Program-made: the position numbers and the translations under genes | The notes under the pieces: model-generated | Seen by the model: only the letters and a program-made list of their open reading frames with translations | Database searches by the model: none | Told to the model about the DNA's origin: nothing | In this document: positions 26,395 to 35,637 of the stretch, piece by piece | How the letters are laid out: the number at the start of each line of letters is the position of its first letter | Position numbering within the stretch: the first letter of the stretch is position 1 | Source: Achromobacter sp. RTa | GTDB taxonomy: Bacteria; Pseudomonadota; Gammaproteobacteria; Burkholderiales; Burkholderiaceae_B | Length of the DNA: 64,000 nucleotides | Direction of reading: 5' to 3' | Assembly (NCBI RefSeq): GCF_000757485.1 | Contig: NZ_JPYO01000036.1 | Coordinates: 204,894 to 268,893, forward strand

Positions 26395-26844
26395 ATGGAT
26401 AAGACCGATATCGGCATCCTCAAGGCCTTGCAGGAGGATGGCCGGGCCTCGGCGCAGCAGCTGTCGGAGAAGGTCGGCCTGTCGGCCGCGCCGGTATGGC
26501 GGCGGGTGAAAGCGATGGAGGCCAGCGGGGTGATCCAGGGCTACAGCGCGCAGGTGGACCGCAGCAAGGTGGGGTTGGGCTGCATGTTCGCGCAGATCAG
26601 CCTGGAGCGGCATTCCGCGAACACGGTCGAAAACTTCGAGAGGTCGGTGCGCGACGCGCCCGAGATCCTGGAATGCTACGCCGTCACCGGGGATTCGGAT
26701 TTCCTGCTGAAAATCCTGGTCGAGAGCCCGGAGGCCTATGACCGCTTCCTGCACCGCTTCCTCTTCAATATGCCGGGCATCCGCCAGACGCGCACCATCG
26801 TGGCGCTGCGCGAGATCAAGCACGAGCAGCGCCTGCCGCTGTAG
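26395..26844 (+). CDS. Lrp/AsnC-family transcriptional regulator
   Basis: A 149-residue Lrp-type regulator. The N-terminal helix-turn-helix covers LKALQEDGRASAQQLSEKVG to VWRRVKAMEASGVIQGY (residues ~8-47). The C-terminal RAM/ligand-binding domain includes CYAVTGDSDFLLKILV (~95-115). It is divergent from the indolepyruvate oxidoreductase, which is the probable target, with an aromatic or branched amino acid as a likely effector (inference). AGGAG precedes the start at good spacing. Confidence 0.92.
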   Translation: MDKTDIGILKALQEDGRASAQQLSEKVGLSAAPVWRRVKAMEASGVIQGYSAQVDRSKVGLGCMFAQISLERHSANTVENFERSVRDAPEILECYAVTGDSDFLLKILVESPEAYDRFLHRFLFNMPGIRQTRTIVALREIKHEQRLPL

Positions 26845-27179
26845 GCGGCGGGCCCTCCATATAGATATAGATTTATAGAGAGGGCCCGCAATCCTTGACC
26901 TGGACCGGCCGCAGCCTGTCGCCGGCGGCCGCGCGCATGGAGGAAATGCTGCGCGCGAAGGCGCTGCGCAGCGCTCGCGGTGTCGTTTGAAACCAACGCA
27001 TTTTTGCGGGTTCCGGCGCTAAAGCCTGTCCTTTGCGGCGCCGACTGTTGCGCAATTGCACTCCGCGCGGATCGCCGTTGATTCTTCCCTGGCGGCTCTT
27101 TAGAGTGCGGAATGTTTGCTGCGCGAGGAAGGCGCCGGTGTGATCGGCGCGGCGCGTCGACAGACGTGTTGAGGAAGTC
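26845..27179. other. 335-base gap with a long-loop hairpin
   Basis: No gene is seen. At 26848-26889 the 10-bp arms GCGGGCCCTC and GAGGGCCCGC enclose a 22-base AT-rich loop (ATATAGATATAG...) just past the regulator's stop. This could be a Rho-assisted stop or a bound site. The rest precedes a small lipoprotein gene and should hold its promoter. Confidence 0.5.
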
Positions 27180-27686
27180 ATGAGCAGTGTGTATTTGCGT
27201 TCGGCCGGCATTGCCTGCGCCGTTCTGATCCTGGCAGGCTGCGCCGCCAGGAAGCCCGCCACCATCACCGAGGCCCAGCCTGCGGATCCTCCCAAGCCGG
27301 TGGCGTGCGCGCCCGCCAAGAGCGGCGACCCCATGATCGGCACGTGGCTCTCGAATTCGCGCCCGCGCGACGTCAGCGGCGAATTCCAGGCGCTGACGGT
27401 GTTGTCGGCCGATGGCACGATGGCCTACGAAACCCAGTTGAGGATCGGCCGCAAGACGCGTCCCGCCTTGCGCGAGACGGGTTGCTGGACGGCGGTGGAA
27501 GGCGTCTACACGATGCAGACCACCAAATCCAACGGCGAGGCCGTCGACACGAAGGATCCGATCTATCTCAACCGCTACCGCATCGAGCGCGTCGAGCATG
27601 CCAAGCTGACGTTGCGCGAAATGAAGACCGGCGGCCAGGTCGTGACGGCCCGCCGCATGCCGACGGGCTATCGCCTGCCGTACTGA
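27180..27686 (+). CDS. Small predicted lipoprotein, unknown function
   Basis: A 168-residue lipoprotein. After a signal sequence the lipobox LILAGC puts the lipidated Cys near residue 21. The mature part begins with a Pro/Ala-rich linker and then a compact beta-rich region (MIGTWLSNSRPRDVSG ... LTVLSADGTMAYETQ). That pattern, 'GTW...ADGT', resembles small lipocalin-like or DUF domains. One Cys pair (in VACAPAK and TGCWTAV) could form a disulfide. I do not recognise the family. GAGGAAG lies before the ATG. It is probably a single-gene transcript. Confidence 0.75.
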   Translation: MSSVYLRSAGIACAVLILAGCAARKPATITEAQPADPPKPVACAPAKSGDPMIGTWLSNSRPRDVSGEFQALTVLSADGTMAYETQLRIGRKTRPALRETGCWTAVEGVYTMQTTKSNGEAVDTKDPIYLNRYRIERVEHAKLTLREMKTGGQVVTARRMPTGYRLPY

Positions 27687-27795
27687 GGCCGGGCGCCGGA
27701 GGGCGCGCCAGGCGGACAATCCGCCTGGTGGTTTCGCCAAGACGGCCGGGCTGCGGTAAGGTGCGGTCTTCGTCCATCGCCGCCGCCGGTAATCC

Positions 27796-28995
27796 ATGCC
27801 CGCCCTGTCCTCCGAAGCGCGCGCCATCGCGCTGCTTGCCCTGGCTGCCTTCGTCAGCGCCAGCGCGTTCCGCATCTGTGATCCCATGTTGCCGCAGCTC
27901 GCGGCGGAATTCGGCACCACCACCGGCCAGGCTGCGCGCGCGGTGACCGCATTCGCCGTGGCCTATGGCGTGCTGCAGATGTTCTTCGGTCCCCTGGGCG
28001 ACCGCTATGGCAAGTACCGGGTCGTCAGCGTAGCGACATTCGCCTGCGCGCTGGGCAGCGCGGGCGCCGTGATGGCCGGATCGCTGGACATGCTGGTGTT
28101 CTGCCGTGTGCTGTCGGGCGCGGCGGGGGCGGGCATCGTGCCGCTGTCGATGGCCTGGATCGGAGACAACGTGCCGTACGAACGTCGCCAGGCGACCCTG
28201 GCGCGCTTCCTGACCGGCACTATCCTGGGCATGTCGGCGGGCCAGCTTGCCGGCGGCCTGTTCGCCGACACGGTGGGCTGGCGCTGGGCCTTCGCGGCGC
28301 TGGTCTGCGGTTACCTGGCCGTTGGTTTTCTCCTGCTCCTGGAAGTGCGCCGCCAGCGCGCCACCGGCCTGGGCCATGTCGACCCGGGCGCGACGAGACA
28401 GGGTTTCGTCGCGCAGGCGCGGCTGGTGTTGGGCACGCCCTGGGCGCGCGTGGTGCTGGCGACCGTTTTCGTCGAGGGCCTGCTGGTTTTCGGCGCGCTG
28501 GCTTTCGCCCCGTCCTATCTGCATGAGCGTTTCGGCATTTCCCTGACCGCCGCCGGCGCGCTGGTGGCCGTCTACGCCGTGGGCGGCCTGGTCTATACGG
28601 TGGTCGCCGGCCCCATTCTCAAACGCCTCGGAGAGCGCGGCCTGGCCGTCGCCGGCGGCCTGGTCCTGGGTGTGGCGTTCCTGTCCTACCTGCTGGGGCC
28701 CGTCTGGATGTGGAGCATGCTGGCGAGCGTGCTGGCCGGCTTCGGCTACTACCTGCTGCACGCCACCCTGCAGACGAACGCCACGCAGATGGTGCCGTCG
28801 GCGCGCGGCACCGCAGTGGCCTGGTTTGCGTCCTGCCTGTTCATGGGCCAGGCGGCCGGCGTGGCCCTGGCGGGCGCGGTGGTCGATCAGGTCGGAGCGG
28901 CCGCGCTCTTCGGCGGCTCGGCCGTGATGCTGCCGCTCCTGGGCGCGTTTTTCGCCCGGGCGTTGAAGGCGCGGGCGAGGGCGGCGGGAGCGTGA
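27796..28995 (+). CDS. Major facilitator superfamily transporter
   Basis: A 399-residue, twelve-helix inner-membrane transporter. The loop 2-3 signature GPLGDRYGKYRVVSVA (near residue 65) and a helix-4/5 arginine region (RVLSGAAGAGIVPLSMAWIGD) are typical of drug/proton antiporters of the DHA type. It could export a toxic compound or a metabolite, but no substrate can be named. It stands alone on the plus strand and runs toward gltX, with the GTGTCAGACAC repeat cluster between them. Confidence 0.88.
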   Translation: MPALSSEARAIALLALAAFVSASAFRICDPMLPQLAAEFGTTTGQAARAVTAFAVAYGVLQMFFGPLGDRYGKYRVVSVATFACALGSAGAVMAGSLDMLVFCRVLSGAAGAGIVPLSMAWIGDNVPYERRQATLARFLTGTILGMSAGQLAGGLFADTVGWRWAFAALVCGYLAVGFLLLLEVRRQRATGLGHVDPGATRQGFVAQARLVLGTPWARVVLATVFVEGLLVFGALAFAPSYLHERFGISLTAAGALVAVYAVGGLVYTVVAGPILKRLGERGLAVAGGLVLGVAFLSYLLGPVWMWSMLASVLAGFGYYLLHATLQTNATQMVPSARGTAVAWFASCLFMGQAAGVALAGAVVDQVGAAALFGGSAVMLPLLGAFFARALKARARAAGA

Positions 28996-29052
28996 TGGGG
29001 TGAAGGTCTGCAGGTGTCTGATTTCTGGCGTCAGATACTTGGCAAGATTGTT

Positions 29053-29243
29053 GGTGTCTGACACCCGGCAAGACCGTTGCCACTCGGACCGCCATCTCGT
29101 AGGGGTGTCAGACACTTGACCGTTTGCGGGTGTCAGACACTTGACCGCTTGCGGGTGCCAGACACTTGACCGTTTACAAGTGTCAGACACCCCTACGAGA
29201 CGCCTTCCATTTCGCTCCGGCGCCTCCCGGGTGTCTGACACCC
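29053..29243. repeat. GTGTCAGACAC cluster with 25-bp tandem repeat
   Basis: Six 11-bp palindromes (one with a single change) start at 29054, 29105, 29130, 29155, 29180 and 29231. Those at 29105-29180 are exactly 25 bases apart because they sit in a tandem unit, GTGTCAGACAC plus TTGACCGTTTGCGG. The outer flanks, TCTCGTAGGG (29095) and CCCTACGAGA (29191), make 29095-29200 one large inverted repeat. It lies between two convergent genes. It is not a CRISPR array: the spacers are nearly identical and too short. Confidence 0.85.
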
Positions 29244-29247
29244 CCTA

Positions 29248-30660
29248 TCAGGCAGCCACTCCCGCCAGGCGCTTCAGCACGACATCCTTGCCCAGCAGGG
29301 CCAGCACGGCATCCACCGCGGGAGTCTGGGTCTGGCCCGTGACGGCCACGCGCAGCGGGATCGCCAACTGCGGCATCTTCATGCCGCGGTCCGCCAGGAC
29401 CGCCTTGATCAGCGCCGACAGGGCCTCGCGGGTCCAGTCGGTGTCCTGGGCGCGCTGGGCGAAATCGGCCAGCGCTTCGCGCGCGGGGGCGGTCAGGTGC
29501 TGCTCCGCCAGTTCGGCGGGCGCGCCCTTGAATTCGGCGCAGAACAGCATGGCGCCATCGGCCAGCTGTTCCAGCGTTTCGGCGCGGTCCTTCAAGAGGC
29601 CCATGACGCCCGGCAGGTCGATCTTTTCCGGGTGGCCGCCACGGGTCGCCACGCGCGGAGCGACGCGCTCGGCCAACTCGGCGTTGTCCATCTGCTTGAT
29701 GTAGTGGGCGTTGACCCAGTTCAGCTTCTTCGGATCCCACTGGGACGCCGACTTGGACAGGTGCTTGGTGTCGAACCAGGACACGAGCTGCTCGCGGCTG
29801 AAGAGTTCGTCGTCGCCGTGGCTCCAGCCCAGGCGGGCCAGGTAGTTGACCATCGCCTCGGGCAGGTAGCCCTCGTTGTCGTACTCCATCACGTTGACGG
29901 CGCCGTGGCGCTTGGACAGCTTTTCGCCGTCCGGGCCGAGGATCATCGGCACGTGGCCGTATTCGGGCAGCGTGGCGCCGAGCGCGCGCAGGATGTTGAT
30001 CTGGCGGGGGGTGTTGTTGACGTGGTCGTCGCCGCGCAGCACGTGGGTGATGCCCATGTCCCAGTCGTCGACCACGACGCAGAAGTTGTAGGTGGGCGTG
30101 CCGTCGGGGCGCGCGATGATCAGGTCGTCCAGCTCGGTGTTGTCGAAGCTGATGGCGCCCTTGACCATGTCGTTCCAGGAGGTGGCGCCTTCCCGCGGGT
30201 TCTTGAAGCGCACCACGGGCTTGCGGCCTTCGGGAATGGCGGGCAGGGTCTTGCCGGGTTCGGGGCGCCAGGTGCCGTCATAGCGGGGCTTGTCGCCGCG
30301 CGCGCGCGCGGCCTCGCGCATCGCCTCCACTTCCTCGGGCGAGCTGTAGCAGTGGTAGGCGGTGCCGGCGGCCAGCATCTGCGCCACCACCTCGCGGTAG
30401 CGGTCCATGCGCTGCATCTGGTAGAAGGGGCCTTCGTCGGGCTGCATGCCCAGCCAGTCCATGCTGTCCAGGATCGCCTGGACCGCTTCGGGCGTGGAGC
30501 GCTCGACGTCCGTGTCTTCGATGCGCAGCACGAAGGTGCCCTTGTGATGGCGCGCGAAGGCCCAGGAGAACAGCGCCGTGCGGGCGCCGCCCAGGTGCAG
30601 GAAACCCGTGGGCGAGGGCGCGAAACGGGTGCGAATGGGGGAGGAGGCGTTGGAGGTCAT
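29248..30660 (-). CDS. gltX: Glutamyl-tRNA synthetase
   Basis: Charges tRNA-Glu with glutamate. The 470-residue class I enzyme has the HIGH-type motif [19 protein letters not shown] near the start, the KMSKS-type motif [16 protein letters not shown] near residue 250 and a helical anticodon-binding C-terminus. The start at 30660 (MTSNASSP) fits homologues better than the in-frame ATG 30 bases upstream, although no strong ribosome-binding site is seen for either. It stands alone, convergent with the MFS gene. Confidence 0.97.
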   Translation of the reverse strand: MTSNASSPIRTRFAPSPTGFLHLGGARTALFSWAFARHHKGTFVLRIEDTDVERSTPEAVQAILDSMDWLGMQPDEGPFYQMQRMDRYREVVAQMLAAGTAYHCYSSPEEVEAMREAARARGDKPRYDGTWRPEPGKTLPAIPEGRKPVVRFKNPREGATSWNDMVKGAISFDNTELDDLIIARPDGTPTYNFCVVVDDWDMGITHVLRGDDHVNNTPRQINILRALGATLPEYGHVPMILGPDGEKLSKRHGAVNVMEYDNEGYLPEAMVNYLARLGWSHGDDELFSREQLVSWFDTKHLSKSASQWDPKKLNWVNAHYIKQMDNAELAERVAPRVATRGGHPEKIDLPGVMGLLKDRAETLEQLADGAMLFCAEFKGAPAELAEQHLTAPAREALADFAQRAQDTDWTREALSALIKAVLADRGMKMPQLAIPLRVAVTGQTQTPAVDAVLALLGKDVVLKRLAGVAA

Positions 30661-30813
30661 AGATGGCAATGATAGCGGCTGGGGCGCCACAAAACGGCGC
30701 CAGGCTGGGCCCGGGTCAAGCGGATGGCGGGCTTGTCTTGTTACGATGAACCGTATTTTAGATTAGGCTGTGCGAGGCTTCTTTCCGTTGGCAGGCCCCA
30801 GCCCGCGATCCCT

Positions 30814-33255
30814 ATGCTGCGACATGCTCTCGCCCCGATGTTCGAACCCAGTTCGCTGGTGATCGTTGCCGACCGGCCCCTGCCGGCGGCAGGCTCGCTG
30901 TCGCCCGCGCTCAAGGCGAAAACCACGGTCGTCGCCTGCGAAGCGGGCGCGGCGCCGGACCTGCCGCGGAGCCTGCAGGGCCTGGCGGCGGGGGAACGGC
31001 CCGATCTGGCCCTGGTTTGCGTGTCTCCGGCGGTCCTGCCGGAGACGCTGCGCCGCCTGTCGCCCGTGGCGCCCCGCTCGGTGATCCTGCTGCCGCACGA
31101 GCTGCCCGATCCCTATCCGCGGGGCACGCTGGCCCTGTGCCGGGCCTGGGCGGAGGAAAACCGCTGCGAGCTGCTGGGCCCGCGCTCCTTTGGCGCGCAG
31201 CGGCCTCATGCCGGGCTGAATTTAAGTCAGCACCCGGTGCTGGCGCGCGCCGGCCGCGTGGCGCTGCTGGCCCAGTCGCGCTCCATCATGGCCGCAGTCA
31301 TGGACTGGGCCGAGGACGTGCACATCGGTTTTTCCACCGCCGTGTCGCTGGGCGACGAAGCGGTGGTGGGCCTGCCCAAGGTGCTGGACTACCTGGCCAG
31401 CGACCCGCGCACGGACAGCATCGTGCTCTATCTCGAAGACGTGGGCCCCGCCCGCGAATTCATGAGCACCCTGCGCGCGGCGGCCTCCGTCAAGCCGGTG
31501 ATCGTGCTCAAGGCCGGCCGGTCCGACACCGACAGCGGCGACGCCATCTTCGACGCCGCCCTGCGCCGCGCAGGCGCGGTGCGGGTGCGCTATTTCGTGC
31601 AGCTGTTCTCGGCGGTGAAGGTGCTGGGCTACACGCGGCGGCCCAAGGGCCGGCGCGTCGCGCTCATTTCCAACGGCAGCGGGCCGCCCCAGCTGGCCAT
31701 GGATCTGATCGGCCCCGATGCGGCCGTGCTGCGCGCGGAACTCGCGCCCGCGACCCAGCGCGCGCTGGCCGCCATGCTGGAGCCGGACGCGGCCAGCTCC
31801 AATCCCGTCATCACCTTCACCCCCCTGACTCCGGACCGCATCCGCGCCATCCTGGACGCGGTGCTGGACGACGCCGGCGTGGACGGCGTGCTGGTGCTGC
31901 TGGCGCCCGACGCGCTGGCGGACATGCCGGCCGTGGCTCGGGAACTGGCGCAGATCGCGCCCAAGGCGAAGAAGCCGGTAGTGACCTGTTTCATGGGCGA
32001 CGCGGGCATGAGGCCCTTGCGGCGCATGCTGGACGATGCCGGCACCTCGGCGTTCCGCACGCCCGAATCGGCCGCCGACGCCTTCGGCGTGCTGGCGACC
32101 CATCACTACAACCAGCAGCTGTTGCTGCAGACCCAGCCGCCCGAGCCCGCCAGCCATGTGCCGGACCTGGCGGCCGCCCGCGAGGTGCTGGCGCGGGTGC
32201 GCGCCGATTGCCGCCGCGAACTCACCAGCTCTGAAATCCGGACCCTGCTGGCCCTGTTCTACGTACCGCTGCGCGATATGCCCACGGACGTCGCGGCCGC
32301 CGAGCCGGAGTCGCGTCCCATGGCGATCCGCGTCCGGCGCGATCCGCAGTTCGGGCCCGTCATCCGCTTTGGCGCGGGCGGGCCGGACGCCGTGCTGTCC
32401 CTGTCGGACCGTGGCGTGGACCTGCCGCCCCTGAATGGCTTCCTGGCCCGCCAACTGATCGAACGCAGCCGGCTCTGGCGCCGGGTACTCGCCCCGCGCA
32501 TCGGCCACATGGCCGCCGAAGCGCTGCAGCAGGCGCTTGTGCTGGTGTCGGAACTGGTCTCGGAACTGCCCGACATCGAATCCCTGGACATCGACCCGCT
32601 ATACGCGGGTGAAATGCATCTGCGCGCCGGCGGTCTGCGGATGACGCTGACCGAAAAGCCCGGCTGCGAATCGCCCCAGGCTGCGGGCTACCCGCATATG
32701 GCGATCCATCCCTATCCGGCGCGGCTGGTGCAGGTGCGCCGCTTCGAGGACGGCATCCCCTGGGTGCTCCGGCCCATCCGTCCCGAGGATGCCGAGCCGC
32801 TGCAGGAATTCATCCGCGGCCTGTCTGAGCGTTCGCGCTACATGCGCTTCGTGTCCATGATGCGCGAACTGACGCCGCGCATGGTGTCGCGCTATACCCA
32901 GGTCGACTACCACCGCGAACTCGCCCTGGTGGCCGCCACGCAGGTTCCGAACCCGGCCAACCGCGGGCATCCGCGCGAGGTGCTGGTGGGGTTCGCGCAT
33001 TACCTGCGCAACCCGGACGGCCGCGGCGCGGAGTACGCGCTGGTGATCGGCGACGACTGGCAGCGGCGCGGCCTGGGCCGCCAGCTTATGACGGCCCTGA
33101 TCGATGCGGCCCGGGAGCAGGGCCTGGAATACATCGACGGCCTGGTGCTGTCGTCCAACCGTCCCATGCTGGCGCTGATGACCAGCCTGGGGTTCACCAA
33201 CGACGCGGATCCCGAGGATCCGACGATGCGGCGGGTCTGGCTGAGCCTGGCCTGA
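30814..33255 (+). CDS. Pat-like fusion: acyl-CoA synthetase (NDP-forming) and GNAT acetyltransferase
   Basis: An 813-residue protein with the layout of protein lysine acetyltransferases such as PatZ. An N-terminal CoA-binding region (MFEPSSLVIVADRP) is followed by succinyl-CoA-ligase-like domains (AVMDWAEDVHIGFSTAVSLGDE, then KPVIVLKAGRSDTDSG), a reduced ATP-grasp region and a C-terminal GNAT domain (~640-813). The GNAT acetyl-CoA loop is WQRRGLGRQLMTALI. The ATP-grasp part lacks the usual 'YPVVLK...HKSDVGGV' block between residues ~480 and 530, so synthetase activity is doubtful. Its likely role is acetylating enzymes such as acetyl-CoA synthetase, with CoA or acetyl-CoA as sensor. It is divergent from gltX. 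The ATG at 30814 is chosen; the longer frame has no family sequence. Confidence 0.85.
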   Translation: MLRHALAPMFEPSSLVIVADRPLPAAGSLSPALKAKTTVVACEAGAAPDLPRSLQGLAAGERPDLALVCVSPAVLPETLRRLSPVAPRSVILLPHELPDPYPRGTLALCRAWAEENRCELLGPRSFGAQRPHAGLNLSQHPVLARAGRVALLAQSRSIMAAVMDWAEDVHIGFSTAVSLGDEAVVGLPKVLDYLASDPRTDSIVLYLEDVGPAREFMSTLRAAASVKPVIVLKAGRSDTDSGDAIFDAALRRAGAVRVRYFVQLFSAVKVLGYTRRPKGRRVALISNGSGPPQLAMDLIGPDAAVLRAELAPATQRALAAMLEPDAASSNPVITFTPLTPDRIRAILDAVLDDAGVDGVLVLLAPDALADMPAVARELAQIAPKAKKPVVTCFMGDAGMRPLRRMLDDAGTSAFRTPESAADAFGVLATHHYNQQLLLQTQPPEPASHVPDLAAAREVLARVRADCRRELTSSEIRTLLALFYVPLRDMPTDVAAAEPESRPMAIRVRRDPQFGPVIRFGAGGPDAVLSLSDRGVDLPPLNGFLARQLIERSRLWRRVLAPRIGHMAAEALQQALVLVSELVSELPDIESLDIDPLYAGEMHLRAGGLRMTLTEKPGCESPQAAGYPHMAIHPYPARLVQVRRFEDGIPWVLRPIRPEDAEPLQEFIRGLSERSRYMRFVSMMRELTPRMVSRYTQVDYHRELALVAATQVPNPANRGHPREVLVGFAHYLRNPDGRGAEYALVIGDDWQRRGLGRQLMTALIDAAREQGLEYIDGLVLSSNRPMLALMTSLGFTNDADPEDPTMRRVWLSLA

Positions 33256-33277
33256 GGCGGCGTCCGCCGGGGCCCGT

Positions 33278-33970
33278 TCAGGCCGCTTTTTCGGCCGGTC
33301 TGGCTGGCCTGAGCCGCGCCGTCGCTTCGTCCACGCTCAGCACGTCGCCGAAGAACATGATCCAGCCATGCAGGGCGTTTTCGTGCTCTGCCGGCGTGAC
33401 CGCCGCCAGCGCGTCGTCGACCATGATGCTGCGGAAGTCCCGCATCATCGCGTCGCGCGCGGTGGATTCGCAGCAAACGTTGGTGACGGTGCCGGCGATC
33501 AGCAGCGTGTCCACGCCGCGCCCGCGCAGCAGGGGTTCCAGCTCCGACGAGCCGGGCGCCATGGCGCTGTAGAAGCGCTTGACCACCCGCAGGTCCGATT
33601 CGTGCGCGCGCAGGTCCGGATGCAGCGCGAACCCGGGGGAGTCGCGGCGCAGCGTCTCCAGGCGCCTCGCGCTGCGTTCCGGCGTCAGCATCACCCGATG
33701 GTGGTGCGACCAGAACGAATCCGCGTTGTCGGAGGCGGTCTGCACCCAGACGATGGTGCCGCCAGCGGCCCGGACCGCGTCGCACAGGCGGTTGATGGGG
33801 GCGATGATCGCGCGCGCCGGCGCGCATTCGCCCTGATAGCCCGGCAGCGTGAAGTACTGCTGCATGTCCACCACCACCACGGCCAGGCGCGCGGCGGGCA
33901 ATTCGTCGTAGGGGTGCAGGCAGCCCTGGCGGGCCACGACCCTGTCCTTCACCCATTGGGGGAATTCCAT
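33278..33970 (-). CDS. Isochorismatase-family cysteine hydrolase
   Basis: A 230-residue hydrolase with the full catalytic triad of the family: Asp in VVVDMQQYF (near 37), Lys in VVKRFYSAM (~130) and the nucleophile Cys in TVTNVCCESTARDAM (~165). Such enzymes cleave amide or ureido bonds (RutB ureidoacrylate, N-carbamoylsarcosine, nicotinamide). It is the last gene of an ABC transporter operon, 9 bases after the permease, so it probably acts on the imported compound. The substrate cannot be named, but a nitrogen-containing ring-cleavage product or carbamoyl amine is a fair guess. Confidence 0.88.
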   Translation of the reverse strand: MEFPQWVKDRVVARQGCLHPYDELPAARLAVVVVDMQQYFTLPGYQGECAPARAIIAPINRLCDAVRAAGGTIVWVQTASDNADSFWSHHHRVMLTPERSARRLETLRRDSPGFALHPDLRAHESDLRVVKRFYSAMAPGSSELEPLLRGRGVDTLLIAGTVTNVCCESTARDAMMRDFRSIMVDDALAAVTPAEHENALHGWIMFFGDVLSVDEATARLRPARPAEKAA

Positions 33971-33979
33971 GGCGGTTCC

Positions 33980-34816
33980 TTATCCGTAGCGCCGCGCGAC
34001 GGCGGCTTCGATGCGATACACGGCCAGGTACATCACGCTGGAGATCACGGCCAGCGCGGCGATGGCGGTCATGACGATATTCAGCTTGAAGATCTGGCTG
34101 CCATTCATGATGAGAAAGCCCAGGCCGGAATCGGCGGACTGGAATTCCCCGACGATGACGCCCACCAGCGCCAGGCCGATGTTCATCTTTACCGCCGCGA
34201 TCAGCGTGGGCACGCTGCCCGGCAGCACGACCTTGGTCAGCACCTGCCAGCGGCTGGCGCCGAACGTGTGGGCCAGCTTCACCTTATTCAGGTCGATGCC
34301 GCGGAACCCCGCATAGATCACCATGATGGTCACGAAGACCGCGATCGCCACGGCCATGCCGTACACCGCGTAGTCGGAGCCCAGCCACAGGTAGAAGATC
34401 GGCACGAAGGCGATCTTGGGCATGGCGTTGGCCACCACCAGGAAGGGGTCCAGCACCTTGTACAGGAAGTCGGACCACCATAGCGCGGCGGCCACCACGA
34501 TGCCGATCAGCATGCTCAGCGTGAAGCCCACCAGCGTCGCGGATAGGGTGGTCATGATGTGCTTGCCCAGGCTGCCGTGGTTCCACAGTTCGATGAACGT
34601 GGGCCACAGGGCGCTGGGATAGCTGGTCAGCAGCGGGTTGAGGATGTGCATGCGCGGCAGGATCTCCCAGGCGCACAGGAAGACCGCCAGCAGCAGGACC
34701 TGCGCCACGCGGATATGGCGGCGCCGGGCTCGGTCGCGGCGCAGGTAGTCCAGGTACTTTTCGCTGGGGGCGCGCACGGCGCGCAGGGGAACGGTGTTGG
34801 CGACGGGCGCGTTCAT
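33980..34816 (-). CDS. NitT/TauT-type ABC transporter permease
   Basis: A 278-residue inner-membrane permease with about six transmembrane helices. The binding-protein-dependent permease loop is present (GFRGIDLNKVKLAHTFGASRWQVLTKVVLPGSVPTLIAAVK, near 165-205), with the EAA-type motif GASRWQVLTKVVLP. It partners with the ATPase encoded immediately upstream; the two genes are two bases apart, and GAGGG overlaps the ATPase stop. It belongs to a four-gene operon for uptake of a small, probably nitrogen- or sulfur-containing molecule. Confidence 0.93.
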   Translation of the reverse strand: MNAPVANTVPLRAVRAPSEKYLDYLRRDRARRRHIRVAQVLLLAVFLCAWEILPRMHILNPLLTSYPSALWPTFIELWNHGSLGKHIMTTLSATLVGFTLSMLIGIVVAAALWWSDFLYKVLDPFLVVANAMPKIAFVPIFYLWLGSDYAVYGMAVAIAVFVTIMVIYAGFRGIDLNKVKLAHTFGASRWQVLTKVVLPGSVPTLIAAVKMNIGLALVGVIVGEFQSADSGLGFLIMNGSQIFKLNIVMTAIAALAVISSVMYLAVYRIEAAVARRYG

Positions 34817-34818
34817 GG

Positions 34819-35637
34819 TCAGCCCTCCACGTGGACGTCGAGTTCGTCCCACAACTGTTTGAAGTAGGTGTTGAATTCCGGCCGCGACCGCGCCTGGAAC
34901 GGAGTCGGCCGGGCCTGGCCGTCGCCGTAATGGATGCGGTACTGGCTCTTCAGTCGGCCGGGCCGGCGCGACAGCACGATCACGCGGTCGGTCATGGCGA
35001 TGGCCTCGCCGATGTCGTGCGTGACCAGCACCACGGTCTTGCCTTCGCGCCGCAGGATGTCCACGACTTCGTCGGAGATCGCCAGTCGCGTCTGGGAATC
35101 CAGCGCGGAAAAGGGTTCGTCCAGCAGGATCACGTCCGGCTCGGTCACCAGCGTGCGGGCCAACGCGGCGCGCTGGCGCATGCCGCCCGACAGCTGGCGC
35201 GGCGTGTGCGACAGAAAGGCGCCCAGCCCGCATTTCTCCAGCAGATGCACGGCGCGCGCCTCGCTGCGCGCATCGCGCCGTCCCTGGATCTCGGCGCCCA
35301 GCATCACGTTGTCCAGGATGCTGCGCCATTCGAACAGGTAGTCCTGCTGGAGCATGTAGCCGATGCGCGGATTGGGCTTGGTCACGGCCTGGCCGTCTAT
35401 GGCCACCGAACCCGAGGTGGGCGGAATCAGCCCGGCGATCAGCGACAGCAGCGTGCTCTTGCCGCAGCCGCTTTGCCCGATCAGGCTGACGAATTCGCCC
35501 GCGGCCAGCGTGAACGACACGTTCGACAGCGCCTCGGTTTCGCCCTCCTGCGTGAAGTACGAAAGACAGACGTCGCGCAGCTCGATTTTCGCCGTGGCCG
35601 CGTCCGGCTTGAGGTTGTGGACGACGGCGCCCATCAT
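34819..35637 (-). CDS. NitT/TauT-type ABC transporter ATP-binding protein
   Basis: A 272-residue ATPase with Walker [16 protein letters not shown]-loop [13 protein letters not shown], signature [15 protein letters not shown], Walker [13 protein letters not shown] and the H-loop [11 protein letters not shown]. It energises the permease encoded downstream. The start overlaps the stop of the binding-protein gene in ATGATG. Either of the two ATGs is possible, and AGGAAGG favours the second by spacing. Confidence 0.95.
   Translation of the reverse strand: MMGAVVHNLKPDAATAKIELRDVCLSYFTQEGETEALSNVSFTLAAGEFVSLIGQSGCGKSTLLSLIAGLIPPTSGSVAIDGQAVTKPNPRIGYMLQQDYLFEWRSILDNVMLGAEIQGRRDARSEARAVHLLEKCGLGAFLSHTPRQLSGGMRQRAALARTLVTEPDVILLDEPFSALDSQTRLAISDEVVDILRREGKTVVLVTHDIGEAIAMTDRVIVLSRRPGRLKSQYRIHYGDGQARPTPFQARSRPEFNTYFKQLWDELDVHVEG

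Noticed and set aside
29105-29190. Regularly spaced short repeats resembling a CRISPR array
   Set aside because: The repeat core is only 11 bases, the 'spacers' are 14 bases and nearly identical, and no cas genes are present. It is a plain 25-bp tandem repeat.
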